A stretch of 64,000 nt of DNA, from assembly GCF_034479375.1 (NCBI RefSeq), contig NZ_CP140155.1, forward strand, positions 4,936,501 to 5,000,500, given 5' to 3'. Source of the DNA: Rhodopseudomonas palustris (GTDB lineage: Bacteria; Pseudomonadota; Alphaproteobacteria; Rhizobiales; Xanthobacteraceae). The notes under the pieces were generated by a model. The model was given only the letters and a program-made list of their open reading frames with translations, was not told where the DNA came from and searched no databases. Below are positions 54,920-63,240 of the stretch, in pieces (positions within the stretch are counted from its first letter, which is position 1; each line of letters begins with the position of its first letter). A program made the translations under genes and the position numbers.

Positions 54920-55015
54920 AGAGAGCTCCGGTGCGATAGCCATCGACATTCCATATTCGATTGCCCGCCGCGCGCGGGGACGACACGCTGATCAGCAGCG
55001 CGAACACCGCGCAAT

Positions 55016-55045
55016 AAAAAAAGCGCCGGAAAACCGGCGCTTTTT
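55016..55045 (-). terminator. Bidirectional rho-independent terminator
   Basis: An A-run, GCGCCGG-aaaa-CCGGCGC and then TTTTT. It terminates the L,D-transpeptidase gene (minus strand, stop 40 bp away) and can also stop plus-strand transcripts from the extensin-like gene. Confidence 0.92.
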
Positions 55046-55084
55046 CGAAATCTGCGGACCAGATCCGCGCGCCTCGCGTCGTGC

Positions 55085-55759
55085 TTACTGCGTCGCGGTG
55101 CCGCTGCCCTGCGCCATCTTCGAATTGTACGGCGAGTCGCCGTGCTTCGGCTCAAGCACCACCACGATGGTGCCGTTCTTGACCCGGGTGTAGAGGTCGA
55201 TGACGTCCTCGTTGGTCATGCGGATGCAGCCCGAGGAGATCGAGGCGCCGATATATTCCGGCTGGTTGGTGCCGTGGATCCGGAACAGGGTGTCGCGGTT
55301 GCCCTGATACAGATACAGCGCGCGGGCGCCGAGCGGGTTATCGACGCCGCCGGGCACCGAGGCCGGTAGGCCTTCGATCCGCTTGTGGATGTCCGCGGTG
55401 GGCGTCCACTTCGGCCATTCCGCCATGTTGCCGACCCGGGCGATGCCGGAGAACGCCAGCGCTTCCTCGCCGACGGTGACGCCGTAGCGGATCGCCTTGC
55501 CGCCGTCCTGCACCAGATAGAGATAATGGTTGTCGGAATCGACCACGATGGTGCCGGGCGTTTCCTTGCGGTGATAGTCGACGATGGCGCGGCGGAACTG
55601 CTCCGGCACCGTGACCTTGGCGTAACGCGCCTTGGCAAGCTGCGCCTTGTCGTTCGGCTTCAGCGTCGCTTCGGGGGCGGCCTGGTAGGTGGTCTGCATG
55701 CAGCCCGACAGCAGCAACCCCACCGCCAGCAGTCCCAGTCTCGATGCCATCGACGCCAT
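55085..55759 (-). CDS. L,D-transpeptidase (YkuD), lipoprotein
   Basis: 224 residues. A lipoprotein signal (GLLAVGLLLSGC) places it at the membrane. The YkuD domain has the active-site block HGTNQPEYIGASISSGCIRM with catalytic Cys, and the upstream IVVDSDNHYLYLVQDGGKAI. It forms 3-3 peptidoglycan crosslinks or attaches proteins to the wall. GGAA precedes ATG 55759; ATG 55750 is an alternative. Paired in the region with the extensin-like gene. Confidence 0.92.
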   Translation of the reverse strand: MASMASRLGLLAVGLLLSGCMQTTYQAAPEATLKPNDKAQLAKARYAKVTVPEQFRRAIVDYHRKETPGTIVVDSDNHYLYLVQDGGKAIRYGVTVGEEALAFSGIARVGNMAEWPKWTPTADIHKRIEGLPASVPGGVDNPLGARALYLYQGNRDTLFRIHGTNQPEYIGASISSGCIRMTNEDVIDLYTRVKNGTIVVVLEPKHGDSPYNSKMAQGSGTATQ

Positions 55760-56164
55760 TCTGTTGTTCCAATCGACCTTCTGCGCTGGACAGTGGCTTC
55801 CGGCGCAACGCTTCCAGCGCAAGACGTCCGGCGCGCGATCTGCCGGCGCAATACCGCTGCTTCACGACTTCCGCGAAATCATGATTCCACAATCTTGATT
55901 ATCGCTGAATGGCCGATGGTTTCCAGCGTGCAGATCGCGGTTTCGCGCGACGGAAGTCTACCTGTGGTAATTATGCCTCAGAAACCCGGTGCGCTGGTCA
56001 ATCCCTGTGCATTTGTCGTCGCCTGCGGGCATGTCACAGTCGCGTCACCGACATCGGCAAGGTTCGCCGCCGCTGCGGATTGGTGCTTGCCAAATCCGGC
56101 CCCGTTGCGCAGTGACGGGCCGAGCCACCCCCGCGGATCGTCGTCCGTCCTGTCCGGAGTTGCC
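55760..56164. other. Divergent intergenic region between L,D-transpeptidase and corA
   Basis: About 405 bp holding the two promoters and no supported gene. A perfect AATCATGATT palindrome lies at 55877-55886 in a locally AT-richer patch. The frame that runs through it in phase with corA has no domain. Confidence 0.5.
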
Positions 56165-57145
56165 ATGCTTGCCCTCTTTGCCCCCGTCGATTCCGCGCTG
56201 AAGCGCGCCTCCTCGCTGGATTACGACGCGCTGCCGGAGGACACGGTGTGGATCGACCTCGAGCGGCCGACGCCGGACGAGGATCGGGCGGTGGAAAAGC
56301 TGGCCGGGATCGCGGTGCCGACCCGCGAGGACATGCAGGAGATCGAGATCTCCAGCCGTCTCTATATCGAGAACGGCGCCCGCTACATGACCGCCAGCCT
56401 GATGTGCGGCGCCGACACCACCTCGCCGCGGCTGTCGCCTGTCACCTTCATCCTGGCCGGCAAGCGCCTGGTGACGGTGCGCTACGACGAGCCGCGGCCG
56501 TTCGCGGTGATCGAGAACCGGCTCGCCCGCACCCCGTCGTTCAACGCCACCGGCGAGACCGTGCTGCTCGAACTGCTCGACGCCGTGATCGACCGCTGCG
56601 CCGACATTCTGGAGCGCGCCGGCGCCGACGTCGACGACGTCAGCCGCGAGATCTTCGAGCCGGAGGGCTCGGCCCGCACCGGCCACCAGAAGCGCTATTC
56701 CGAGATCCTGATCGCGATCGGCCGCAAGGGCGACCTCGTCTCCAAGGTGCGCGAGAGCCTGGTCTCGATCGGCCGGCTGGTCGCCTTCCTCACCGTCGAG
56801 GGCGAGGGCCTGAAATGGCCGAAGGACAGCCGCACCCAGCTCAAGACCATGCAGCGCGACGTGATCTCGCTGACCGACCACGCCAGCTACCTGTCGAACA
56901 AGATCACCTTCGTGCTCGACGCCATGCTCGGCGTCGTCAATCTCGAGCAGAACAACATCATCAAGCTGTTCTCGGTGATGGCCGTCGTCCTGATGCCGCC
57001 GACCCTGATCGCCTCGGTCTACGGCATGAACTTCAGGCTGATGCCCGAGCTGCAATGGGAGCACGGCTACCCGATGGCGCTCGGCATGATGCTCTGCGCC
57101 GCGATCGGGCCGTATATGTTCTTCAAGTGGAAGAAGTGGTTGTAG
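56165..57145 (+). CDS. corA: CorA-family magnesium/cobalt transporter
   Basis: 326 residues: a long cytoplasmic N-terminal domain with helices (RYSEILIAIGRKGDLVSKVR), and two C-terminal membrane helices with the pore motif YGMNF followed by MPEL instead of the usual MPE. The ending KWKKWL is basic, as expected. It forms a pentameric divalent-cation channel. GGAG five bases before ATG 56165 sets the start against a much longer open frame. Confidence 0.93.
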   Translation: MLALFAPVDSALKRASSLDYDALPEDTVWIDLERPTPDEDRAVEKLAGIAVPTREDMQEIEISSRLYIENGARYMTASLMCGADTTSPRLSPVTFILAGKRLVTVRYDEPRPFAVIENRLARTPSFNATGETVLLELLDAVIDRCADILERAGADVDDVSREIFEPEGSARTGHQKRYSEILIAIGRKGDLVSKVRESLVSIGRLVAFLTVEGEGLKWPKDSRTQLKTMQRDVISLTDHASYLSNKITFVLDAMLGVVNLEQNNIIKLFSVMAVVLMPPTLIASVYGMNFRLMPELQWEHGYPMALGMMLCAAIGPYMFFKWKKWL

Positions 57146-57160
57146 GGCGATTAATTAGTA

Positions 57161-57258
57161 GGGTGGGCAAAGCGAAGCGTGCCCACGTCCGGCCGAAGCT
57201 GAAGCAGGGTGACGAACACGCGTGGGCACGGCGCAAGCGCGCCTTTGCCCACCCTACG
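57161..57258. repeat. Interspersed palindromic repeat, family E
   Basis: TAGGGTGGGCAAAGCGAAGC / GTGCCCACG faces CGTGGGCACGGCGCAAGCGC / GCCTTTGCCCACCCTA. The outer arms are complementary over about 16 bp. Confidence 0.82.
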
Positions 57259-57357
57259 TCGCTCACCGAGTCGCACGGAGCGGACCGCGCAGCGTAGTCC
57301 GCTCTTGCATCGGCGCAAGGATGCTTCGAGACGATCGTCCGGGCAATGCCTCTCAAT

Positions 57358-57527
57358 TGTCATTCCGGGGCGCGAGCATCGCTCGCGAGCCCGGAATCCA
57401 TATCCCCTGGACTCGCGGTGAGGCGCAGCGCCGCAACCCTCATGCCTCACCGCCGAACGTGGTGGTTATGGATTCCGGGTTCGCGCCGACGCGCGTGACC
57501 GCGCGTCGGCGCGCCCCGGAATGACGA
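57358..57527. repeat. Interspersed palindromic repeat, family C
   Basis: TGTCATTCCGGGGCGCGAGC…CCCGGAATCCATA and, facing it, TATGGATTCCGGGTTCGCGC…GCGCCCCGGAATGACG. Same plan as 61995-62144; the core between the halves differs. Confidence 0.85.
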
Positions 57528-57581
57528 CCGAGATGGCATGGGGTGGATCGGCGAGCACTGCAAAATCCTTCGTTGCGCCTA

Positions 57582-57609
57582 TTGACAGAATTCCTATTAT
57601 GATTATAGT
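57582..57609 (+). promoter_or_regulatory. Sigma-70-type promoter-like sequence with no gene behind it
   Basis: TTGACA (57582-57587), 16-bp spacer, TATAGT (57604-57609), in an AT-rich patch. It points into the hairpin-rich stretch 57617-58090, not to a recognisable coding gene. Confidence 0.55.
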
Positions 57610-57616
57610 CCGCATC

Positions 57617-58090
57617 GTCCTGTCCGTGAGGGGCGCTTCGCGAGGCGTCGTACAAGCGGGACAGATCGGCGGGCCGGGCAACCGGTCCGGAACGATAGTT
57701 CGATCAAGCCGGCACGGTGCCGGGGAAATCGAACAGACGCGGCGTCCTGCGCGATGCGCCTCGCAAGCGTGTCGTCCGGGAGGCTTCGGGGACCCGTCCG
57801 GGCCTACTACGAGGCTCTGCGACTTGTTAGTTCGCTGCACGGGGGCAGGCGAAGGCGGCGTAATCCGCCGGACCGTGGGGTTTCATTACCCTTGCCTGTC
57901 AACGGAAGCACGGGCCCGAAGACAGAAAGCGCCGCGGTGGGCGCGCCGGAAGGCGATGCGCGATCCTTCGCAAGAAGTGATCGCGAGAACCACCACCAAC
58001 CCGCGCCGACCGGCGCGCCCCCACCCCTCGCTGCGACAGCGACGGGTGCACAACTCGGGCTCGATGGAGCCGCGAGAGTAAATCGCCGTG
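57617..58090 (+). other. Hairpin-rich non-coding stretch, candidate RNA gene or repeat
   Basis: No protein with a recognisable domain or a good ribosome site is found; the longest frames are Arg/Pro-rich. Several perfect inverted repeats occur: GGCGG/CCGCC at 57854-57869, CGCGATC…GATCGCG at 57959-57985 (with an inner CTT/AAG pair), and CGCGCC/GGCGCG at 58002-58017. Together with the promoter-like site before it, a structured transcript is possible. It does not match RNase P, tmRNA, SRP or 6S RNA by eye. A multi-copy genomic element is the main alternative. Confidence 0.35.
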
Positions 58091-58148
58091 GCTGTTTGAG
58101 AATTGAACCGGACGTCGCGATGGGGCCCGACCTTCGCCACCCTCACGC

Positions 58149-58256
58149 CCGTCATGCGCGGGCTTGACCCGCGCATCCATCGCGCGCGCGAGCGCCATGG
58201 ACCTATGCTTTTACGAAGTAGGATGGATTGCCGGGTCGAGCCCGGCAACGACTTCG
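58149..58256. repeat. Interspersed palindromic repeat, family D
   Basis: CGTCATGCGCGGGCTTGACC / CGCGCATCCATCG, then GGATGGATTGCCGGGTCGAG / CCCGGCAACGACTT. The two halves have different cores, as at 11841-11926. Confidence 0.75.
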
Positions 58257-58271
58257 TTCAACAGGCGCTAC

Positions 58272-58420
58272 TTTCCCTCTCCCCTTGTGGGAGAGGGTGC
58301 CTGAGACGCGGAGCGTCGAAGGCGGGTGAGGGGGAGCGTGATGCGCATGCCGTTCCTTGCGGCTTACCCCTCATCCGGCGCGGCGTTGCCGCGCCACCTT
58401 CTCCCACAAGGGGAGAAGGA
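58272..58420. repeat. Interspersed palindromic repeat, family B
   Basis: TCCCTCTCCCCTTGTGGGAG / AGGG at one end and CCTTCTCCCACAAGGGGAGA / AGG at the other, around a core with GGCGGGTGAGGGG and CCCCTCATCCGGC. Borders the tadA stop codon. Confidence 0.82.
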
Positions 58421-58440
58421 TGAAGGGGGCGCGAGGCGCC

Positions 58441-58887
58441 TCACCGCCTTGCCCTGAAAAATTCCCGCAGCATCAAAGCCGCCTCGCGTTCGCCGACGCC
58501 GGAATAGATCTCCGGCGCGTGGTGGCAGGTCGGCTGGCCGAAGAAGCGCACGCCCGACTCGACCGCGCCGCCTTTCGGGTCGAACGCGGCGAAATACAGC
58601 CGGCGGATGCGCGCGAACGAGATCGCGCCGGCGCACATCGTGCAAGGCTCCAGCGTGACGTAGAGGTCGCAATCGACCAGCCGCTCGCTGCCGAGTTTTC
58701 GCGCGGCTTCGCGGATCGCCAGCAGCTCGGCGTGGGCGGTGGGGTCGCGGTCGGTCAAAGTGCGGTTGCCGGCACTCGCGATCACCGCGCCGGCGCGGAC
58801 GATGACGCAGCCGATCGGCACTTCGCCGGCCTGCCCGGCGGTTTGCGCGGCGGCCAGCGCCAGATCCATGAAAGAGGGCGTCGTCAT
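58441..58887 (-). CDS. tadA: tRNA-specific adenosine deaminase
   Basis: 148 residues. The zinc site is His52-Ala-Glu54 and P-C82-T-M-C85, with the Glu as proton shuttle. The conserved GEVPIGCVIVR and CHHAPEIYSGVGEREAALML blocks match TadA. It deaminates A34 to inosine in tRNA-Arg(ACG), which makes it essential in most bacteria. It is divergent from the pseudouridine synthase gene (gap about 175 bp). Confidence 0.95.
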   Translation of the reverse strand: MTTPSFMDLALAAAQTAGQAGEVPIGCVIVRAGAVIASAGNRTLTDRDPTAHAELLAIREAARKLGSERLVDCDLYVTLEPCTMCAGAISFARIRRLYFAAFDPKGGAVESGVRFFGQPTCHHAPEIYSGVGEREAALMLREFFRARR

Positions 58888-59062
58888 ATGGCTCGTATCG
58901 TCCCGAAAACTCTGCTAGGAGACCCCATTCAGCAAAAGTGGATGCCGGTTTTGCGTCGACCATGCGCCTTCTTCGAGAGCGCCAGTCTACGTCGTGAGAG
59001 CCCGTTCCCGACCGCTTGAGCCCCATTCCCGATCCCGACCGGATCCTGCAGAAAGACCAGTC

Positions 59063-61396
59063 ATGCCCCGCGACACCGACAAAAACAACGCTTCCGCGCG
59101 GGGTCGCCGCGATCGGCCCGGCGCAGGCAAGGGCGCGTCCGGCGGCAAAGGCGGCTTCGGCGGCAGAAGCGCGGGCGGCAAGGGGCCGGGCGGCGGCAAG
59201 GGTGCCTCCGGCGGGAAGGGCCGGTCCGGCGCGGCGCGCGGCCCGGAGAAGAAATTCGCCAAGCGCGGCGAGGGCACCTATGAGCCGCGCGGCGACAAGC
59301 CTTTTGCCAAAAAAGCGCCCGGCGGCGATGCCAAGCGATCGTTCGGCGGCGAGGGCAAGCGGGCTTATGTGAAGCGCGACGGCGCCGCGCCGCGCCGCGA
59401 TTTCGCCGATCGGCCGCGCCGCGACGATGGCGACGCGCCGCGTCCGCGTTTCAACCGTGACGAGCGCCCCGCGCGCAGCGGCGGTGAGCGTCCCGAGCGC
59501 GGTCCGCGCAAGGAGTTCGGCGACAAGCGTTCGTTCGCGCCCCGCGAGGGCGGCGACAAGCGGCCGTATACGCCGCGCGCCGACCGCGGTGACGGCGCCC
59601 GTCCGGCAGGCCGGTTCGGCGACAAGAAATTCGGCGACCGCAAGCCTTATGCATCGCGTGAAGGCGGCGAAAAGCGCCCCTACACGCCGCGCGAGGGTGG
59701 CGGTGAAAAGCGGCCTTATACGCCACGCGAAGGCGGCGGCGAGAAGCGTCCTTACGCAGCGCGCGCCGGTGGCGAGAAGCGCTCTTTCACCCCGCGTGGG
59801 GACGGCGAGAAGCGGCCCTATACGCCGCGCGCAGGCGGCGACAAGCGGCCTTACGCGGCCCGCGATCGCGGCGGCGAGAAGCGTTCCTATGCGCCGCGCG
59901 GGGACGGCGAGAAGCGGCCCTTCACGCCGCGCGAAGGCGGCGACAAGCGCCCGTTCAAGCCGCGCGAGGGCGGCGATCGGAAATTCGGCCGCGGCGCCCC
60001 GGATCGTGGCCCGCGCAAGGAGTTCGGCAGCCGTCCGGATCGCGGCGCCGATCGCGGCGAGTCCAAGCCGTGGCAGAAGCGCGACGGCGCTTCCGCCGAG
60101 CGGGGCGAGCGCGGCCCGCGCAGCTTCGACAAGCCCCGCTTCGACAAGCCGCGCGAGGATCGCGGCGGCGATCGTCCCAAGTTCGAACGCCGCGAACGGT
60201 CGGGCGACTGGCACGAACATCCGCGCAGCGAGACCCGTTCGGCCGATCGTCCGCGCAGCCGCGACGCCGGCGAGCGCGGCTTCGACCGGCCGCGCCGCGC
60301 CAACGAGGACGACACCAAGATCTTCGCCAAGCGCCCGGCCTTCGGTGGCCGCGGCGCCTATCGCGAGCGGCCCAAGACCGAGCCGAAGAAGGAACGTCGC
60401 GCGCCGCCGGCGAAGGACGATACCAAGACCGGCGATCGCATCGCCAAGGTGGTGGCCCGCGCCGGCCTGTGCTCGCGCCGTGACGCCGAGGCCTGGGTCG
60501 CCGAGGGCCGCGTCGCGGTCAACGGCCAGGTGATCGACAGCCCGGCGCTCGACGTGATGCCGTCCGACGTCATCACCGTCGACGGCAAGCCGTTGCCGGA
60601 GCGCGAGCGGACCCGGCTGTTCCTGTATCACAAGCCGCGCGGGCTGATGACCACCCACGCCGATCCCGAAGGGCGGCCGACGGTGTTCGACAATCTGCCC
60701 GAAGACCTGCCGCGCCTGATCTCGATCGGCCGGCTCGACTTCAACACCGAGGGCCTGCTGCTGCTGACCAATGACGGCGGGCTGGCGCGGGCGCTCGAAC
60801 TGCCGGAGACCGGCTGGCTGCGCCGCTACCGCGTCCGCGCCCATGGCGAAGTCACCCAGGCGCAGCTCGACGAACTGCGCAACGGCATCGAGGTCGACGG
60901 CGTCAAATACGGCGAGATCGAAGCCAGGCTCGAACGCGACCAGGGCGCCAATGTCTGGCTGGTGTTCGCGATCCGCGAAGGCAAGAATCGCGAAGTCCGC
61001 AACGTGCTGGCGCATCTCGGCCTCGAGGTGAACCGGCTGATCCGGGTCTCCTACGGCCCGTTCCAGTTGCAGGAGATCGAGGAAGGCCAGGTCGAGGAGG
61101 TCAAGACGCGGGTGCTGCGCGAGCAGCTCGGCGACAAGATCATCAAGCTCGCCGAGGCCGATTTCGGCGGCCCGTCGCCGAGCGAGACGCGGCCGAAGCC
61201 GCGCCCCGGCAAGCCCGTCACCGCTGCCGAGGCGGCGCCGGCGCCGAAGAAGAAAGCCCCGACCAAGCGCGGCGCGGTCGAGGATCGCAAGGGCCGCAAG
61301 GTCAAGGTCGAGCGCACCGGCAGCGGCGAGCGCGACCCCTCCCGTGGCCCCGCCCGCCGCTACCACGGCAAGCGCGAAACGCCCCGCGAGGACTGA
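59063..61396 (+). CDS. RluB/RsuA-type pseudouridine synthase with long repetitive basic N-terminus
   Basis: 777 residues. Residues 1-450 are low-complexity, rich in Arg, Lys, Gly and Asp, and include about eleven tandem copies of a GGEKRPYTPRE-like unit. An S4 RNA-binding domain (TGDRIAKVVARAGLCSRRDA) begins near 455, followed by the RsuA-type catalytic domain with ISIGRLDFNTEGLLLLTNDG (catalytic Asp near 559) and AIREGKNREVRNVLAHLGL. The C-terminus is again basic. It would modify U in 23S rRNA like RluB; the extension probably adds RNA affinity. ATG 59063 is preferred over 58994. Confidence 0.9.
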   Translation: MPRDTDKNNASARGRRDRPGAGKGASGGKGGFGGRSAGGKGPGGGKGASGGKGRSGAARGPEKKFAKRGEGTYEPRGDKPFAKKAPGGDAKRSFGGEGKRAYVKRDGAAPRRDFADRPRRDDGDAPRPRFNRDERPARSGGERPERGPRKEFGDKRSFAPREGGDKRPYTPRADRGDGARPAGRFGDKKFGDRKPYASREGGEKRPYTPREGGGEKRPYTPREGGGEKRPYAARAGGEKRSFTPRGDGEKRPYTPRAGGDKRPYAARDRGGEKRSYAPRGDGEKRPFTPREGGDKRPFKPREGGDRKFGRGAPDRGPRKEFGSRPDRGADRGESKPWQKRDGASAERGERGPRSFDKPRFDKPREDRGGDRPKFERRERSGDWHEHPRSETRSADRPRSRDAGERGFDRPRRANEDDTKIFAKRPAFGGRGAYRERPKTEPKKERRAPPAKDDTKTGDRIAKVVARAGLCSRRDAEAWVAEGRVAVNGQVIDSPALDVMPSDVITVDGKPLPERERTRLFLYHKPRGLMTTHADPEGRPTVFDNLPEDLPRLISIGRLDFNTEGLLLLTNDGGLARALELPETGWLRRYRVRAHGEVTQAQLDELRNGIEVDGVKYGEIEARLERDQGANVWLVFAIREGKNREVRNVLAHLGLEVNRLIRVSYGPFQLQEIEEGQVEEVKTRVLREQLGDKIIKLAEADFGGPSPSETRPKPRPGKPVTAAEAAPAPKKKAPTKRGAVEDRKGRKVKVERTGSGERDPSRGPARRYHGKRETPRED
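59525..59985 (+). repeat. Tandem coding repeats in the pseudouridine synthase gene
   Basis: Imperfect units of about 33-36 bp encode [D/E]KR[P/S][Y/F]xxR followed by EGG, AGG, GDG or RGG. About eleven copies follow one another, with the closest pair at 59670-59730 (EKRPYTPREGGG twice). Copy number could vary by slippage. Confidence 0.85.
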
Positions 61397-61399
61397 GCG

Positions 61400-61963
61400 A
61401 TGCGCGTGATCGGCGGGCGGCTGCGGGGCCGCAATCTGGTGGCGCCGTCGTCGCAGGGCATCCGCCCGACCGCGGACCGGCTGCGCGAGTCGCTGTTCAA
61501 CATCCTGATGCACGCTTACGCCGATCCGATCGGCGACGCGCGCGTGCTCGATCTGTTCGCCGGCACCGGCGCGCTCGGCATCGAGGCCGCCTCGCGCGGC
61601 GCCAAGTTCACGCTGTTCGTCGATAACGGCGCCGAGGCGCGCGCGCTGCTGCGCGCCAATGTCGAGGCGCTGGGCCTCGGCGGAGTCAGCAAAGTGTATC
61701 GCCGCGACGCCACCAATCTCGGCCCGGCGCATCCGGTCGAGCCGTTCGCGCTGGCGTTTCTCGATCCGCCCTATCGCATGGGATTCGCAGAGAAAGCGCT
61801 GGTATCACTTCGCGATGGCGGCTGGCTCACGCCCGACGCGCTGGTGATCGTCGAGGAAGCCAAGGACGCGGGCTTTGCGGCGCCGGACGGTTTCGTCGAG
61901 CTGGAGCGGCGCGCTTACGACGATACGGAATTCACGATGTTGCGGTTCGGAGCAAGCGAGTAG
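61400..61963 (+). CDS. rsmD: 16S rRNA (guanine966-N2)-methyltransferase
   Basis: 187 residues. RVIGGRLRGRNLVAPSSQGI with RPTADRLRESLFNIL is the RsmD start; VLDLFAGTGALGIEAASRGA binds AdoMet and FLDPPYRMGFAEKAL is the catalytic DPPY motif. It methylates G966 in the 30S subunit. The start is 4 bp after the pseudouridine synthase stop, so both rRNA-modifying enzymes are made together. Confidence 0.95.
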   Translation: MRVIGGRLRGRNLVAPSSQGIRPTADRLRESLFNILMHAYADPIGDARVLDLFAGTGALGIEAASRGAKFTLFVDNGAEARALLRANVEALGLGGVSKVYRRDATNLGPAHPVEPFALAFLDPPYRMGFAEKALVSLRDGGWLTPDALVIVEEAKDAGFAAPDGFVELERRAYDDTEFTMLRFGASE

Positions 61964-61994
61964 TAGCCCGATCGTGTTAGGCACCTACTATCAA

Positions 61995-62144
61995 CGTCAT
62001 TCCGGGGCGCGCGAAGCGCGAACCCGGAATCCATAACCCCTGCGCTGTCAAAAAGTGCATGGCGCATCCACGCCGTGCTTATGCTGCGAGTCCAGGGGCT
62101 ATGGATTCCGGGTTCGCGAGCTGCGCTCGCGCCCCGGAATGACA
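61995..62144. repeat. Interspersed palindromic repeat, family C
   Basis: CGTCATTCCGGGGCGCGCGA…CCCGGAATCCATAACCCCTG and, facing it, CAGGGGCTATGGATTCCGGG…GCGCCCCGGAATGAC. It lies between convergent rsmD and prmB. Confidence 0.85.
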
Positions 62145-62172
62145 ACGATGGGAGGTGCGCGGAGGTGAAAGT

Positions 62173-63240
62173 CTACAGATCCGCGGCGGCGATCCAGAAC
62201 ACTTCGCCGTCGGACTCTTCGCTGTCGAGCCACAGCAGCGGCAGATGCGGGAAGTCCTGTTCGATCGCAGGGCGGCAGCGGCCGACTTCGCACAGCAGGC
62301 CGCCGTCTTGCGTCAGATGCTGCTTCGCCTCGGCGAGAATCCGGCGGATGATATCGAGGCCGTCGTCGCCGCCGTCGAACGCCATCGCCGGTTCGGCGCG
62401 GCATTCGGCCGGCAGATTCGCCATGCCGTCGGCATCGACATAAGGCGGGTTGGTGATGATCAGATCGTAGCGCGCGTCCTGCAGCAGCGGCGCGAACAGG
62501 TCGCCGTGATGCAGCGTCAGCCGCTCGCCGAGGCCGTGATCGGCGACGTTGCGGGTTGCGACCGCGAGCGCATCCTCCGACAGATCGACGGCATCGACGA
62601 CCGCGTTGGGAAAGCTGCGCGCCGCGAGAATCGCGAGACAGCCCGAGCCGGTGCATAGATCGAGCACGCGCTCGACCGCTTCCGGATCGCCGATCAGCGA
62701 GGTCTCGCCGCCGTCGAAATGCAAGTCGAGCAGTTCGCCGATGTAGGAGCGCGGCACGATCACGCGTTCGTCGACATAGAACGGCACGCCGCGCATGTAG
62801 ATCTTGTTGACGAGATAGGCCGACGGGAGACGCGTGGTGATGCGGCGCTCGATCAGATGGAGAATCCCAACCGCCTCGTGATCGGTGACGCGCGCGGTGG
62901 CGAACATCTCGAACTGGTCGGGATGCAGATGCAGCGCTTCGCCGATTAGGAACACGGCTTCGGCGATCGGATCGGTGGTGCCGTGTGCGAACACCACGCC
63001 GGCTTCGGCGAAGCGGCTCACGGCGAAGCGGACGAAGTCGAGCAGGCTGACCAGTTCGCCCGGAAACATCGCGTAGGGGTCTGTTTCGAGATCCAGCGGC
63101 ATTGCTACGGCGACGCGGCGCTTCGCCGGTCGGTCGTCGTCAGCGGAGGCCGGAGTGGCTTTGGCCGCGGAGCGCGGCCTGGCAGGCCGCTTTGCCGGCG
63201 TCCTCTTCTTCGCGGCTTTCGCCTTCGCCTTTTTCGCCAT
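62173..63240 (-). CDS. prmB: 50S ribosomal protein L3 N5-glutamine methyltransferase
   Basis: 355 residues. The AdoMet motif VLDLCTGSGCLAILAARSFP and the catalytic NPPYVDADGMANLP with ECRAEPAMAFDGGDDGLD identify PrmB rather than PrmC. The first 45 residues are a Lys/Ala/Arg-rich extension absent from E. coli PrmB. ATG 63240 overlaps the moaE stop by one base (TGATG), with AAGGA just before it. It methylates Gln150 of L3. Confidence 0.92.
   Translation of the reverse strand: MAKKAKAKAAKKRTPAKRPARPRSAAKATPASADDDRPAKRRVAVAMPLDLETDPYAMFPGELVSLLDFVRFAVSRFAEAGVVFAHGTTDPIAEAVFLIGEALHLHPDQFEMFATARVTDHEAVGILHLIERRITTRLPSAYLVNKIYMRGVPFYVDERVIVPRSYIGELLDLHFDGGETSLIGDPEAVERVLDLCTGSGCLAILAARSFPNAVVDAVDLSEDALAVATRNVADHGLGERLTLHHGDLFAPLLQDARYDLIITNPPYVDADGMANLPAECRAEPAMAFDGGDDGLDIIRRILAEAKQHLTQDGGLLCEVGRCRPAIEQDFPHLPLLWLDSEESDGEVFWIAAADL

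Noticed and set aside
57521..58081. 186-residue plus-strand frame in the gene-free region
   Set aside because: Arg/Pro-rich, no ribosome site, no domain; several stems overlap it. Treated as non-coding.
59525..59985. CRISPR-like array
   Set aside because: The periodic sequence is coding, in one frame, with imperfect units and no spacers.
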